From Thamnocephalis sphaerospora (Eukaryota > Zoopagomycota > Zoopagomycetes > Zoopagales > Sigmoideomycetaceae), in assembly GCA_003614735.1 (NCBI GenBank), contig KZ992580.1:1-28626 (forward strand): a stretch of 28,626 nucleotides of DNA, given 5' to 3'. Positions 8,780 to 18,292 of this stretch are shown piece after piece (the stretch's first letter is position 1; every line of letters starts with the position of its first letter). The notes below the pieces were generated by a model that was not told where the DNA came from, ran no database searches, and worked only from the letters and a program-made list of their open reading frames with translations. The position numbers and the translations under genes are program-made.

Positions 8780-10519
8780 ATGTCCGCAAAACCAAAGAAT
8801 CGTCGCCTTGTCAAGTACATGGACTGGATCGTCGAGCCGGATGCCGATCCGGCGGGCGCTCTGGACAAGTCCGCGCTGCAGGCGATGCACGGCGCGCCAT
8901 CAGGCCGGCCCGGCGAGCAGGCAGGTCCGGCGATGCCGCAGATGCAGCGTCGCTCGCCGCCTCTGTCGAGTCCCGCGCTTGCTGGGCCAATGCGCACCAA
9001 AGCAAGCGTGATGCCGCAGGGCGCTCGGCGGGTGTTGCAGTTTGGTGGTCTTCCAATGACGGCAAGCAGTCCGGCGGTGGCTATGCCAGCTGTGCGGCGT
9101 TCTACCACAGCACGTTTGACCAAAACAGCGCGCCGTACGGCGACCAGTGTGATCCCGACGCCGCCGCGCGAGACCATGTCTCCGTCAGCGGTGGAAAAGC
9201 CTGACCTTGCCAATGAGTTTGACGCAGTGCCGGCAGACGGCGCGAGCGAGACGCCCATGGTCGGCACGCCGGTGGAAGCGGGTGCAGTGATGGCGCAGGC
9301 GGATGCCATTGTGAATGGCGCCCCAATGGAGGCGCCAACATGCAGCGGTGAGGCCCCAACCAGCACTGCCGCCACTGCGGCCATTGTCGCCTCTGGACCA
9401 CCTGCACAGGCCGCCGTGCAACCCGACGTTTCGGTCCTGCCGGCGGCAATGCATCAGTTGCCGTTGGCACCGCCACCGCCACCACCACCGTTTGCAGAGG
9501 TACCATATATGACCATGGTACCAGACGTGCATGGTGGCGTCTACTGGATGCCTGCAGGTGCCGTGGCACCGCGAATGGCTCACTCGGGTCCACCACTGGG
9601 CGTCTACTACGTGCCTGGACCCCCGCCGCCAAACGTCAGTACTGCTGGATCGTCTGCTGCAGTGAGCGTGGAAGCGTCGGCGCCATCTTCGGTCGGCTCG
9701 CCTGCAACCACCGGTCCGCTGCCGTACTACAGCGCCCCAGCGCCATTCCCTCCAGTCCCGGCATCGTTGGCACCGGTGCCTGCCACCGAGGCGACTGCTC
9801 CGGTGGCAGCGGTAACGACCACCAGTGCTCCCGAGACGGCCGGCGTGGAGGTGACGGCCAGCTCTGAGTGGCGCCCGCCATCACCGCCCAGTGGTAGCGC
9901 GGGTTACGCGCTGGTCGGTGCACTTGGGCCACCACCACCACCACCGCCGATGCAACAGCAGCAACAGCCGGCCATGGCTGGACCACCGCCACCTCAGCCG
10001 CCCGTCATGCCGCCGCAGGTCTGCCCGTATCCCGCGCCGTACCAGATGATACCACCGCCGCCTGCAATGTCGGCTGGTGGACCGATGCCGGCCGGCTACT
10101 GGGTGGATCCGGTAACGGGCGCGCTCATTCCGGCGGACGGTCTGCCACCGCCACCGCCAATGCAACCGTTCCCGCATGATGGCAACATGCCACCACCACC
10201 ACCGCATGCGCTGCCCTACCCTTATCAGCCATGCTACCCCTACGCTTATGCCTATGCGGGGCCGCCTCCTATGGCGCACGCTCTGCCGCTGGACACGCCC
10301 CCGGCCACCACACCCGTGTTCCAGTCGCGGCTAAAGGCAAGCGCGCCCGAGTTCATTCCGGGTCGCGCGTTTGGGCACACTGCAGCGTCTCACACATCGT
10401 CCACCAAGGCTCCCAAGGCCAGTGCCATCATTCCGTCGACGCCTGGCTCCGAGACCGAGTGTGTTTTGGCCGAACCAACCGCGGAGGTGTTGGCGCCTGC
10501 TGCACACGCGCTCAAGTAG
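8780..10519 (+). CDS. Proline-rich protein with C-terminal PAM2-like (PABC-binding) motif
   Basis: A 579-residue, intronless, largely disordered protein. The ATG at 8780 is chosen because the frame upstream of it encodes only low-complexity leader, and it opens a charged, non-repetitive N-terminus (KNRRLVKYMDWIVEP). The middle is rich in Pro, Ala, Met and Gly, with polyproline runs near residues 230-240 and 390-480 and a short Gln run. Near the C-terminus, residues 516-531 contain SRLKASAPEFIPGR, which fits the PAM2 pattern (Leu, small residues, Ala, then Glu-Phe-x-Pro). PAM2 peptides bind the MLLE/PABC domain of poly(A)-binding protein, so a role in mRNA translation, deadenylation or granules is inferred. 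Polyproline stretches could bind SH3, WW or profilin. There is no RNA-binding domain I can see, so I do not name an orthologue. Confidence 0.82.
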   Translation: MSAKPKNRRLVKYMDWIVEPDADPAGALDKSALQAMHGAPSGRPGEQAGPAMPQMQRRSPPLSSPALAGPMRTKASVMPQGARRVLQFGGLPMTASSPAVAMPAVRRSTTARLTKTARRTATSVIPTPPRETMSPSAVEKPDLANEFDAVPADGASETPMVGTPVEAGAVMAQADAIVNGAPMEAPTCSGEAPTSTAATAAIVASGPPAQAAVQPDVSVLPAAMHQLPLAPPPPPPPFAEVPYMTMVPDVHGGVYWMPAGAVAPRMAHSGPPLGVYYVPGPPPPNVSTAGSSAAVSVEASAPSSVGSPATTGPLPYYSAPAPFPPVPASLAPVPATEATAPVAAVTTTSAPETAGVEVTASSEWRPPSPPSGSAGYALVGALGPPPPPPPMQQQQQPAMAGPPPPQPPVMPPQVCPYPAPYQMIPPPPAMSAGGPMPAGYWVDPVTGALIPADGLPPPPPMQPFPHDGNMPPPPPHALPYPYQPCYPYAYAYAGPPPMAHALPLDTPPATTPVFQSRLKASAPEFIPGRAFGHTAASHTSSTKAPKASAIIPSTPGSETECVLAEPTAEVLAPAAHALK

Positions 10520-11055
10520 CGTGCGACTGCTTTGCATCGCCAATCGAGTTCGCCTATAGTGTGTCTTTCGGACGCACTATACTCGCTGCACGGCCGGCTG
10601 GGCATGAGCGCTGCAGTGGTTTGTTACGCTGCACTTGGCGTTTCAGTGCCCGACTCTTTAGCGTGCCGCTCTTTACGGAAAGTTACCCGGCTGTCGTCTG
10701 TTGCACTGCTATCACCGCCTCGATCGTGCCTGCTCGCTCGTCTGTGCCGGCGATGGCCTGTTCGCGCCTTGTCGTTGCTGTTTTCTGCCTGCTTGACTCA
10801 CTACCCCTTCCTGTACTTTGATAACTTCTTGGTCGACGGCGTATCGTTGCATCTGCCGGCCAGCAGACGCAGCGTCTCTACTTTACCGTTGCTTAACATT
10901 AAAAAAATCGTCGAATGCACCCTTTATACACACGCTGGCGTTTGCCAGCGGATGGCCATGATGGCCTGCTTATTTATGCATTCCGACACAGAATAGAGAG
11001 CAACCGCAGAACCAAGTGAAAAAAGGTAGACCAAGCACCAGCGCTTGCGCCGTAA
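10520..11055. other. Convergent intergenic region (3' ends of the PAM2-motif and acyltransferase genes)
   Basis: Both neighbours point into this interval, so it should contain two 3' UTRs. The plus strand is pyrimidine-rich to about 10850 and then has an A-run at about 10900 (ATTAAAAAAAT), which could serve as a polyadenylation signal for the PAM2-motif gene. I see no gene in it. Confidence 0.35.
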
Positions 11056-12778
11056 CTAGACGCCCCAGTAGGCCATCACCAGTCGCCAGATGACCATGTA
11101 GGCAAAGGGAATGGCCAGGATGGCTCCGAATTCAACGGCCGGCGAACGTACGCGTACCGGCTTGATGGCCGTCTGCGCTGCGCGCTCCTCCATGGTTCCG
11201 CCCGTGGCCATGCTGCCGATGGTGTAGAAGCGCTCGAGCATCGCGTCCTTTTCCATCCAGCGTGCCGTCAGCCATTCACCAAAGACCTTTTGACCTGCAT
11301 GGACGGGCACTTCCGTGGCAATATGCCAGCGCCGAACGTGCATATGAATGCCCTGTGGGCCGGCACCGTTCAAAAAGAGATTCAGGCTGTAGACATTCTC
11401 GGGATCTTCGCCACGCAAGACACCGTCAAAGCCCACGGTGATGTCGTATAGGTAGTCGACGTTGCTGTCCTGTAGCTGCTCGAGAATAAAGTGGAGACCT
11501 GTGACACGCGGAAGAAGGTTGTACTTTGGCAGCTCGCCCTCCTACCGCAAAAAGCAGCACAGCATGCATGAGCAAACTGTGCGGCCAATGCAAAAGCGCA
11601 ATGTGACCTACCCATCCCGTCTTTTTAGCAAAGCGATGCATGCTAGTGCGTGTCTGATCGCCGACAATGGTGCCCTCGGGGAAGAGCAGCAGTGTCAGCG
11701 GGTCCTCTCGCTCCCACCCCTGCGACACAAGGCGAAGTCGCTCAGCAATGCGTTCCTGGTCCACCTCCCAGCGGCGACGAAGAAACACAAAGTCAAAGAA
11801 TTGCATGCCCTAATCGGATGCATGTCAATCAGTATCTGATAGAGTTAGAAGAACAGGACGGTGCCTGCGAAAAAGATGCTTACCCTGCCGATCAAAAAGT
11901 GAGTATGGCCGATGCAAGGCCGAATCGTTAGCTCGTCTGCTCACTCGCCTACCACATTTACCAGTTGCATCCATCCTGCTTACCAGCCAAAGAGAGGCAG
12001 GTGCTTGACGGCATCTTTGAGCAGAATGAGCATGGAACCTTGCATGTTACCAAAATAGGTGGCTAGCCTATGGCAAGGATGAGTACCATTTGGTGGGTGC
12101 GCTTAGGTGGGCATTACCTACCAAATGTAAATGAAGTCTGGATAAGACTACGTATGCAATCATGCAGGAGAGCGAACGAGCGTGCATGGCCATCAGCACA
12201 CGGCTGCACCGCAATACGCACTGGCTGCCGCTTACTTGGTGATTGGCCACCGCAACAACGCGTTTCGGCAGCTTCAGATCGCCCCAGCCGCCGTAGGCCT
12301 CGGGCGAGCGCTCAATCAGCTCGTTCAGCGGCATGCCCTCGGTGGTGATGCGCAGCTCGGTGGGCGCAAAGAACTGGCTGCAGCCGATCAGCACGGTGGC
12401 AAACATGCTCTTACCCCAGCGACGGCCCACGCGGATGGCATCAAAGGACACGAGATAGCGCAATGGCGTGTACGCAATCATCAGACAAACGGGAAACATG
12501 AAATTGATGCATATACACAGCGTGATAAAGTAGACGACAAACGCTGCCGGCTGCAGATACTTTGCCAGACCAGTGACCGGAAGTAGGCGTCCAGGACGCG
12601 TACTCGACGGTGGCACTGACTTGGACGACGACGGCCGAAACTCCTTTGCTGCGGCAGCTGCTAGCGCATGGTGGTGGCCGGTGTAGGTGGTGTGCTGGAG
12701 CAGCGGCAGTGTCTCCTTGTGCGATTCGCTACCAAAGCGCTGCTCGGTAATCGTGGTGGACGTGGTTCTCGCCGTCAT
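11056..12778 (-). CDS. Lysophospholipid acyltransferase (AGPAT3-5/LCLAT1-like), multi-exon with a 1-nt exon
   Basis: ER membrane acyltransferase that transfers acyl-CoA to a lysophospholipid. Exons on the minus strand are 12778-12236, 12147-12122 (26 nt), 12067-11984, 11884 (one nucleotide), 11809-11612 and 11541-11056. They total 1338 nt, giving 445 residues. A hydrophobic segment at about 77-103 precedes the PlsC domain. Motif I is NHQSYPD (His 180, Asp 185, an HX4D) and lies across the first intron. FPEGT is at 261-265. A C-terminal pair of hydrophobic stretches ends the protein. The conserved junction FGW-GMQ forces a phase change: exon 3 ends with TG, and the next coding exon must begin with the full codon GGC because an in-frame TAG precedes it. 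A single G flanked by CAG and GTAAGC supplies the missing base. Family assignment is firm; the acyl acceptor is not known. Confidence 0.88.
11884..11884 (-). other. Predicted single-nucleotide exon (G) of the acyltransferase gene
   Basis: On the minus strand the text reads CAG, G, GTAAGC. The upstream intron (11885-11983, 99 bp) has GTAAGC at its start, a CTAAC motif and a CAG end. The downstream intron (11810-11883, 74 bp) has GTAAGC, CTAAC and a TAG end. Each is a normal size for this window. Without this base the coding sequence is 1337 nt and out of frame. The only other canonical solution I found is a 4-nt exon at 11945-11948, which needs a 35-bp intron lacking a branch motif and would insert Arg into the conserved WGMQ. 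Confidence 0.6.
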
Positions 12779-13208
12779 GGCGCTGCAATGTCAGACTGCG
12801 ATCAATGTGAATGGGTGGCTAGTTAGTGAACAGCAAGGTAGAGGTGGCAGAGGGACGGTAAAAACAAGGAGTGCTGTGGTGTGTGTTTAGAGAAGGAGTA
12901 GTAATGTTCAGAACAACGTGTCGCAGTGATGCTGAGAACTAGTCACAGCACAGCGGCGTTTGAAGCTCCTTTTACCGACGCCGAACCTACCAAGCGCACT
13001 TTGTCACGTGGCGAAGCGCGGATAGGCAGACACTCGGGCGCACAGCGTTACTTTGCAGACCACAGTGAGCAAGTCGTTTTATCGTTAGGGGAGCGTGATA
13101 AGATACAGTAGAGTGGGCGGGCTCCAAGAGACCGGCTGTCACAGGCATGAACACATTGTTCCGTAGATCGAGTCGTTAGGGATCTATAAATAACACGTGA
13201 ATGTGTTG
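12779..13208. other. Intergenic: acyltransferase upstream region and cyclin 3' flank
   Basis: Both neighbours are on the minus strand, so this holds the 3' UTR of the cyclin followed by the promoter of the acyltransferase. A CACGTG palindrome occurs at 13194-13199, next to an AT-rich CTATAAATAA run (13183-13193). No coding frame with family features is present. Confidence 0.3.
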
Positions 13209-15377
13209 TCATGGGAAATGGAGATGTACCGGTAGCATGGTTCCTGAGTGACCTGCTGTTGCGACCGGGTCTACGAGGCGCGTCGGCTGCTGGCAGGGCG
13301 ACTGTGGCTGCTGCGGCTGGGAGATGTCGCCCGTGAGCGAGCGGCTTAGCCAGTGTAGGCTCTGCTCTGCGGAGACCGGGCAGGCGGTGGTCGCCGGTTG
13401 ACTGTTTGCCGACACTGTCGTGAGGGCGCCACTTGGCTGCGGAGCCGCTGGGAATACACCTGCGGCAGCCTTGCCGGTCGTGGGTGCCATCGGAGTGCTT
13501 GCGGGCACTGCAGAGCGATCGTCACAGCCGGCAGCCAAGTCAAATACCGTGCAGCCGTTGTCGTGGATGGTAGCCGGATGAAGGCACTGGCGAGCAGCGT
13601 GCGTGACCACAGAAATGGGCGGTAATGTGCTACCCTTGGCAGCATCAGTGTGCGTCTGGCAAAGGCCATTGGCAGGTGTCAGCCTTTGGATGGGCAGGGT
13701 CGACAAGGCGGCGATGTGCGGCAGTGGTGTTGGCTTGTGCGCGGTCGTCGGGTGATCGGGCAGCAGCAGCGGGGCGTGCAACGGCAGTCGTAGTGGTAGT
13801 GCGGCAGCTGCACCGTTGCTTGTGACCGGGCGAGGCAGCCGGAGCGAAACGGGCGCGGACTGGTGGCGTCGCAGCTCTTGCGTCTGCTTGAAATGGTGCA
13901 CACCGCCCGGATGCGCAGGCCAAACGTCGCCTTGAAGGACAGGCGGACGTGAAGCAGCTACGGCTGTCGACAGCGAGTCGTCCGTCAGGGCTGGGCTGTT
14001 GTCGGCAAAGGAACCAAACGACAGCGTGGTCCAGGTCGAGGCGGCGGAGCTTCCAGGGGCCACCGACGGCGCAGCCGAGGACACCGTCGCCTCTAGCAGT
14101 TCGGTCGGGAGGGGCGACGTCACCGCAGCCGACATGGACGACAGCTTGGTCGCCATGGCAAGCTGCGCGGCATCCACCACGACACGTGGCGTAGACGCAT
14201 CGACCGTATCGCGAGTCAGCCACTCACGCTCAGTTGCCTCCCACAGGCCGACTGCCTGCGATAGCGACGGCCAGCGCGCACAAGCTACCTGCTCGCGATC
14301 ACGCCACGCGTCCATGCGCAGCTCCACCTCGAGCACAAACTCGCGCCAGGTATCGCGCGACACCTCGAGCCGAAAACCAAGCCGCTGCAGAAACTCCGAC
14401 TCCATGACAATGACGTCGTCGTGTGCAAACCAGCGGCGCGTGACACGATGCCAGCTGCGCAGTCCGTACGAGTCGTCGTCAACGTACTTGTTGGCGACAA
14501 TCAGGGCAGTGAGCGCAATGCGATGTGCTGTCCCGTGAGCGCCGTGCACATCCGGATATCGTTCCTTGAGGCGCAACAGATAAAGCAATGCAACGCAGAT
14601 GGTGTGAAGTGGCAAGTGCGTGGCCGTCACCAGCCGCTCAATGTAGGGAACAAGTTTGGGCAGCATGTTGATGGGCGCCATCGTTACCGAGCTGTCCAAG
14701 GGCATTTCAAACAGGTGCTGTGCTGCCGTGGCGATAAGTTCTGCGTCGACAAACAGGAACGCGATGCGCATGAGTCGTGGCGACTCGCTTATACTCATCT
14801 TTTCTTCTCTCCACCACTCATCCACCCACTACCTACCGATCAGAGCACGACGAAGCAGGTTGGCTTCCTCGACGGTGCAGCAGTCGGCCGGTAGATGCGT
14901 CGAGGTTGTCTGATGCGCAAGTCGTTCCGAGGCGGATGTATCGGGCAGCGGCACCTTTTGCGGCAGATGTGCCTTTTGCAACGGATGTGCCTTTTGCTGC
15001 TTGGTCGACTGAAACACAGGACGTCGTCGTGCGTTGCTTCCGCTGCTGGTGCCGCAGGCATGTAACGCACTGTAGCGTTCATCGTGGATTCGTGTGACAT
15101 GATGTGCATTACTAGCGTGCTTGCGTGCCCGCCCTCCCAAATCCCCCATGGAGGCGACGCGCGCCACCGTCGGTGTGGAGAACATGGACGACGACGACGA
15201 CGATGATGGCGATGATGGGCCGGTCAATGGTAGCGGTGAGCCAGCGTAGGAGCTTGCGCTGGACGACACCCCCGAAGCTGCGCGCTTTTTGCCGACAGAC
15301 CGCGCCTCATCTGGCCGCCGATTAGCGAGCCAGCTTGGCATGCTACGTAGCGCATTAATGCTGCTGAAAACGCGCAT
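13209..15377 (-). CDS. Pcl/Pho80-type cyclin, 2 exons
   Basis: Cyclin of the group that partners Pho85-type CDKs (Pcl1/Pcl2/Pas1-like), likely acting in cell-cycle entry, polarity or nutrient signalling. Exons on the minus strand are 15377-14837 and 14740-13209. They total 2073 nt, giving 690 residues; the intron is 96 bp and the joint restores ALIELIATAAQHLF. Residues 1-165 are Ser-rich and disordered and include an imperfect Lys-Ala-His/Pro-Leu-Gln repeat. The cyclin box spans about 185-315, with LPLHTICVALLYLLRLKERY, then ALIVANKYVDDDSYGLRSW containing the helix-3 Lys at 265, and the helix-5 region ESEFLQRLGFRLEVS. Residues 320-690 are low-complexity Ala/Pro/Thr/Ser. The start is the first ATG that avoids a hydrophobic upstream run (an in-frame ATG also exists at 15446), and it has G at -3. 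The exact Pcl subclass is uncertain. Confidence 0.85.
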
Positions 15378-16002
15378 CTCCACCAGCGGTAACAATAAGG
15401 GTAGTAGAACAGGTGTCGTGTAGCAGCAGCGATAAGGCTGTAACAATAGCGGTACTGATGAAGGTGGCGCAAAAGGTCGTCACGGCAGGTAGAATAAGGA
15501 TGCGGCAGTTGCAGCTAAAGATTGCCAAACACTCGCGTCTAGCAAGCAAGTGTAGCCAATGTTGATAAGAAGACAAATGACAGGAGCGTTACACAGCCGA
15601 TCAAACTGCCCCACGCGTCTACACGCGTGTACCTGTAATGGCACGAATAACGGGGGTCGCCTTGAGGATGGTGGCGATGGTGGTCGGAGGAGGAAAGGGC
15701 AAGGTAGTCGGATCAAGCGACGTGCATGTGCAAGGTGTGGGGACAGTGACGTGCACGCGACAGCAGCAGCATCCAAGGCAAGAGATTGTCGTGCGGGCGG
15801 GCGAGTCATGGCCGCACCGGCGATGTCTATATGCCAGCACGCCAGCCCACGGGTGCGCGCGGCCACAGGGGATGCAGTGGGTTGGTTGCGAAGCGGAGTC
15901 GTACCGGGACAAGCGCGACGACATACACAGCGCATCAGGGGTAACGAGGAGGACAAGCAGGAGGCCGACAGACCCTAGGCACGGAGCACGGCGGCCGCGC
16001 GT

Positions 16003-16221
16003 ATGGACGTCATAGACGACCGAAACGGTGCGCAAGTGTCGATGGCGACCAACCACAGCAACAGCAGCAGTAGCAGCAGTCATAGCTGGTCCACCACCAA
16101 AGTGGTCACTATTGCCGTTTGTTGCGCAATGGTGGCATGCATCGCGTGGGCGCGAGGCGGCGTGTCTAGCCTTGTTATGGCTTTAGCTGCGCCTATTTAC
16201 ACTGGTCGCGAACGCATGTGA
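16003..16221 (+). CDS. Possible small single-pass membrane protein (72 aa)
   Basis: A 72-codon frame from an ATG. The product has a short acidic start, a Ser/Asn-rich run at about 18-30, and then a hydrophobic segment VVTIAVCCAMVACIAW at about 34-49, long enough to cross a membrane, followed by another moderately hydrophobic stretch. The ATG context is poor (C at -3); a second in-frame ATG lies 13 codons on. It belongs to no family I recognise. It could equally be a chance frame in the DUF4112 promoter, because GC-rich DNA with CAG repeats gives Ser runs readily. Confidence 0.25.
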   Translation: MDVIDDRNGAQVSMATNHSNSSSSSSHSWSTTKVVTIAVCCAMVACIAWARGGVSSLVMALAAPIYTGRERM

Positions 16222-16292
16222 GCAATGCACACGCTTGCGGCGGCCGTGCGCATTGCCCACGCAAATGGAGCAAGTATATATGCGTGTGGGTG

Positions 16293-16334
16293 TCTATGCG
16301 TGTGTATCTATGCGTGTGTATCTATGCGTATGTA
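16293..16334 (+). repeat. Tandem repeat, 14-bp unit, three copies
   Basis: The unit TCTATGCGTGTGTA occurs at 16293-16306 and 16307-16320 exactly, and at 16321-16334 with one change. A partial, diverged copy precedes the first. It lies in the promoter region of the DUF4112 gene and is not coding in any recognised gene. Confidence 0.85.
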
Positions 16335-16656
16335 TCCAGGTGTGAGTGTACGTAAAGTGCACGTGGTAGACGGGCGGTGCCTGGCCATGACAGCATGCTG
16401 GGAGGCTCGCCACCCTGTATGCAGTCGCGATGGCGTCATGCGATGAGCATCCGCTAACGTCGACGACTGTGCGCCGGTCTGACGGTGCATGACACCATCC
16501 ATGTCCATTCGCCCATTACTACATCGTTACGGTGCAAGACCAATGACGTGACAACCACAACAAGTCTAGGCATGATCCTATTAACGTGCCAGCACGTCTC
16601 CTCGATACGACGACGACACGCTCTACACCACTGTTCCTCCACGACACCTGCTCATC

Positions 16657-17710
16657 ATGAACTTTCTAGCCAAGAAGCTGCTCAAGTGGATGATTGGGCC
16701 TGTGGTGGCCCCCAGTGATGCGCATCGTACGGATGAAGACCACGGTAGCGATCAGGAGGAGGGCGATCAGCAGGCGCCGCACTCGCCTGCCATGGCGGCA
16801 CCGTCGCCTAGACGTCCTCCGCTAGCTGTTGTTGGTAGTCCCGAGAAGCGCACGCCAGTGCGCAGCAACAGCTTTCCTATCCCTGTGGCGCCTAGCCCCG
16901 TGCCTCCGACGCCTGCGTCGCCTAGCGCCGCCATGACAACGGGCACCGATCACGTTGCACCGCAGGGCCCTACGTACGCGCAAGTGGCCGCGTCTCCTGC
17001 TGGTGCAACGGACGCCGGCACAGGCGCCACGCAGGATGACATCCGCATACACAGTCCCACGTATGCCCAGGTGGCTGCTATGCCGCCATCGGCACCGCCC
17101 AAGGACGGCCAGCCTAGGCGCCGCTGGCCGCTCATGCAGGGGCACGCCGATCGCTATGCACATTTGCATCCAGCTGATCGTGAAGCATTCAAAAAGTTTC
17201 GCGGTCGTGCTCGTTGGCTGGATGGTCGCCGTGTATGCTGTGGCTGTATCCGCATTGGGGCTGATGCGATTTTGGGATTCATCCCCGTAATTGGGGATTT
17301 TGCTGGAGCGGGCTTATCGCTCATGCTGATCAAACATGCAAAGCGCCAGTGGGATTTGCCATCGCCGCTCATCCGCGAAATGTACAGGAACGTGGCACTG
17401 GACACTGCGGCAAGTATCGGTGCGGTACTGTCCCCGGCGCATACCGCCCACTAACCCTAGCACGGAACGGCAGATTGGCTTTATTCCGCTGGTGGGCGAT
17501 CTGCTGGACATTGCGCATCAGGCCAACATGAAGAACGCGGCGCTGTTAGAGACGCATTTGCGCACTGCCTACACCCGAGGCGAGCGCGGCTCTGCGCCTC
17601 GTGAGCGCGACATGTTGATGGTTGAGCATGGCCAGATATCTGCTGTCAACGGCAAACATGGCAACGCGCACACCGGCCGTGAAGTGCTCTTGACGCCCGC
17701 GTCGCCATAG
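16657..17710 (+). CDS. DUF4112-domain membrane protein, 2 exons
   Basis: Exon 1 is 16657-17424 and exon 2 is 17474-17710; the 49-bp intron has GTACTG, a CACTAAC motif and a CAG end. The product is 334 residues. The N-terminus (NFLAKKLLKWMIGPVV) is amphipathic. Residues 20-160 are Pro/Ala/Ser-rich and contain two copies of PTYAQVAA. From about 175 the DUF4112 signature appears: RARWLDGRRVCCGCIRIGAD, then GFIPVIGDFAGAGLSLMLI, MYRNVALD, and after the intron IGFIPLVGDLLDIAHQANMKN. The two GFIP-x-x-GD hairpins are the family hallmark. Function is unknown; membrane association is inferred from the hydrophobic hairpins. The chosen splice adds a few residues between NVALD and GFIP relative to what I expect of the family, so the donor could differ, although this is the only GT that keeps frame. 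The C-terminal 45 residues are polar. Confidence 0.82.
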
Positions 17711-18292
17711 ACGGTCGTCTCGACGCAGTGGCTGCGCCCCCAGATGCTGCGCTTGGCCAAATGTGACACGCTGCCGCCATGGTTGGCGTGGGTGGCCTGC
17801 TAAAGCGAGCCAGCGGTTCTCCTGGCACGATGCGAAACAGTGGTCATGCGCCGTAGCCACGTGATGTCCACGAACGTTGGGGTTTGGCTGACTGGTGACG
17901 CGCCGCTTTTCCGCTTACAGTGGTGGTTCGACCCTAGCCACTCCAAGCATGGAGACGGGCGGCGGTCTGTTGGGGTGCGCTACTGCACGCGCTTAAAGCC
18001 GACCCCACCCGACCTGTCGCCCGCGCTACCGGCCACGTACACCATCACTTTCCCAACGACTTGCCGCCGCTTCCCTTGCAAACTACGCTACTGCTGCCGC
18101 CGTCAGCGGTGCTGCCACGAACGCTCTTGCGTGGTTGCCACTGTGCAGTCACGCCATTCGCTTCTTCAACGCTACCACTAGCGCCCACACTTTGTGCCTG
18201 CATTCCTGCTATTTGCTTACCACTTGTCTTGCGCGCCGATTTAGTTGTCGGCGCAAAATCCTGCTCAGTAGACCGTTTCCACGCCGTCCACT
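17711..18292. other. Intergenic region between the DUF4112 and Tgl2-like genes
   Basis: Both neighbours are on the plus strand. The second half is C- and T-rich on the plus strand, matching the leader composition seen before other plus-strand genes here. I see no gene, repeat or structured RNA in it. Confidence 0.3.

Larger units (their letters stand above)
15378..16656. other. Divergent intergenic region between the cyclin and DUF4112 genes
   Basis: About 1.28 kb that should contain both promoters. It holds a possible small membrane-protein ORF (16003-16221) and a three-copy 14-bp tandem repeat (16293-16334), listed separately. The other frames are Ser/Arg/Ala-rich and show no family features. 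Confidence 0.3.

Noticed and set aside
11945-11948. Alternative 4-nt exon (GCGA) in the acyltransferase gene
   Set aside because: It keeps frame but needs a 35-bp intron with no branch motif and inserts Arg into the conserved WGMQ; the 1-nt exon is the simpler fit.
15377-15446. Longer cyclin N-terminus from the ATG at 15446
   Set aside because: It adds a Leu/Pro/Tyr-rich run unlike the rest of the disordered N-terminus, and the ATG at 15377 has better context; still possible.
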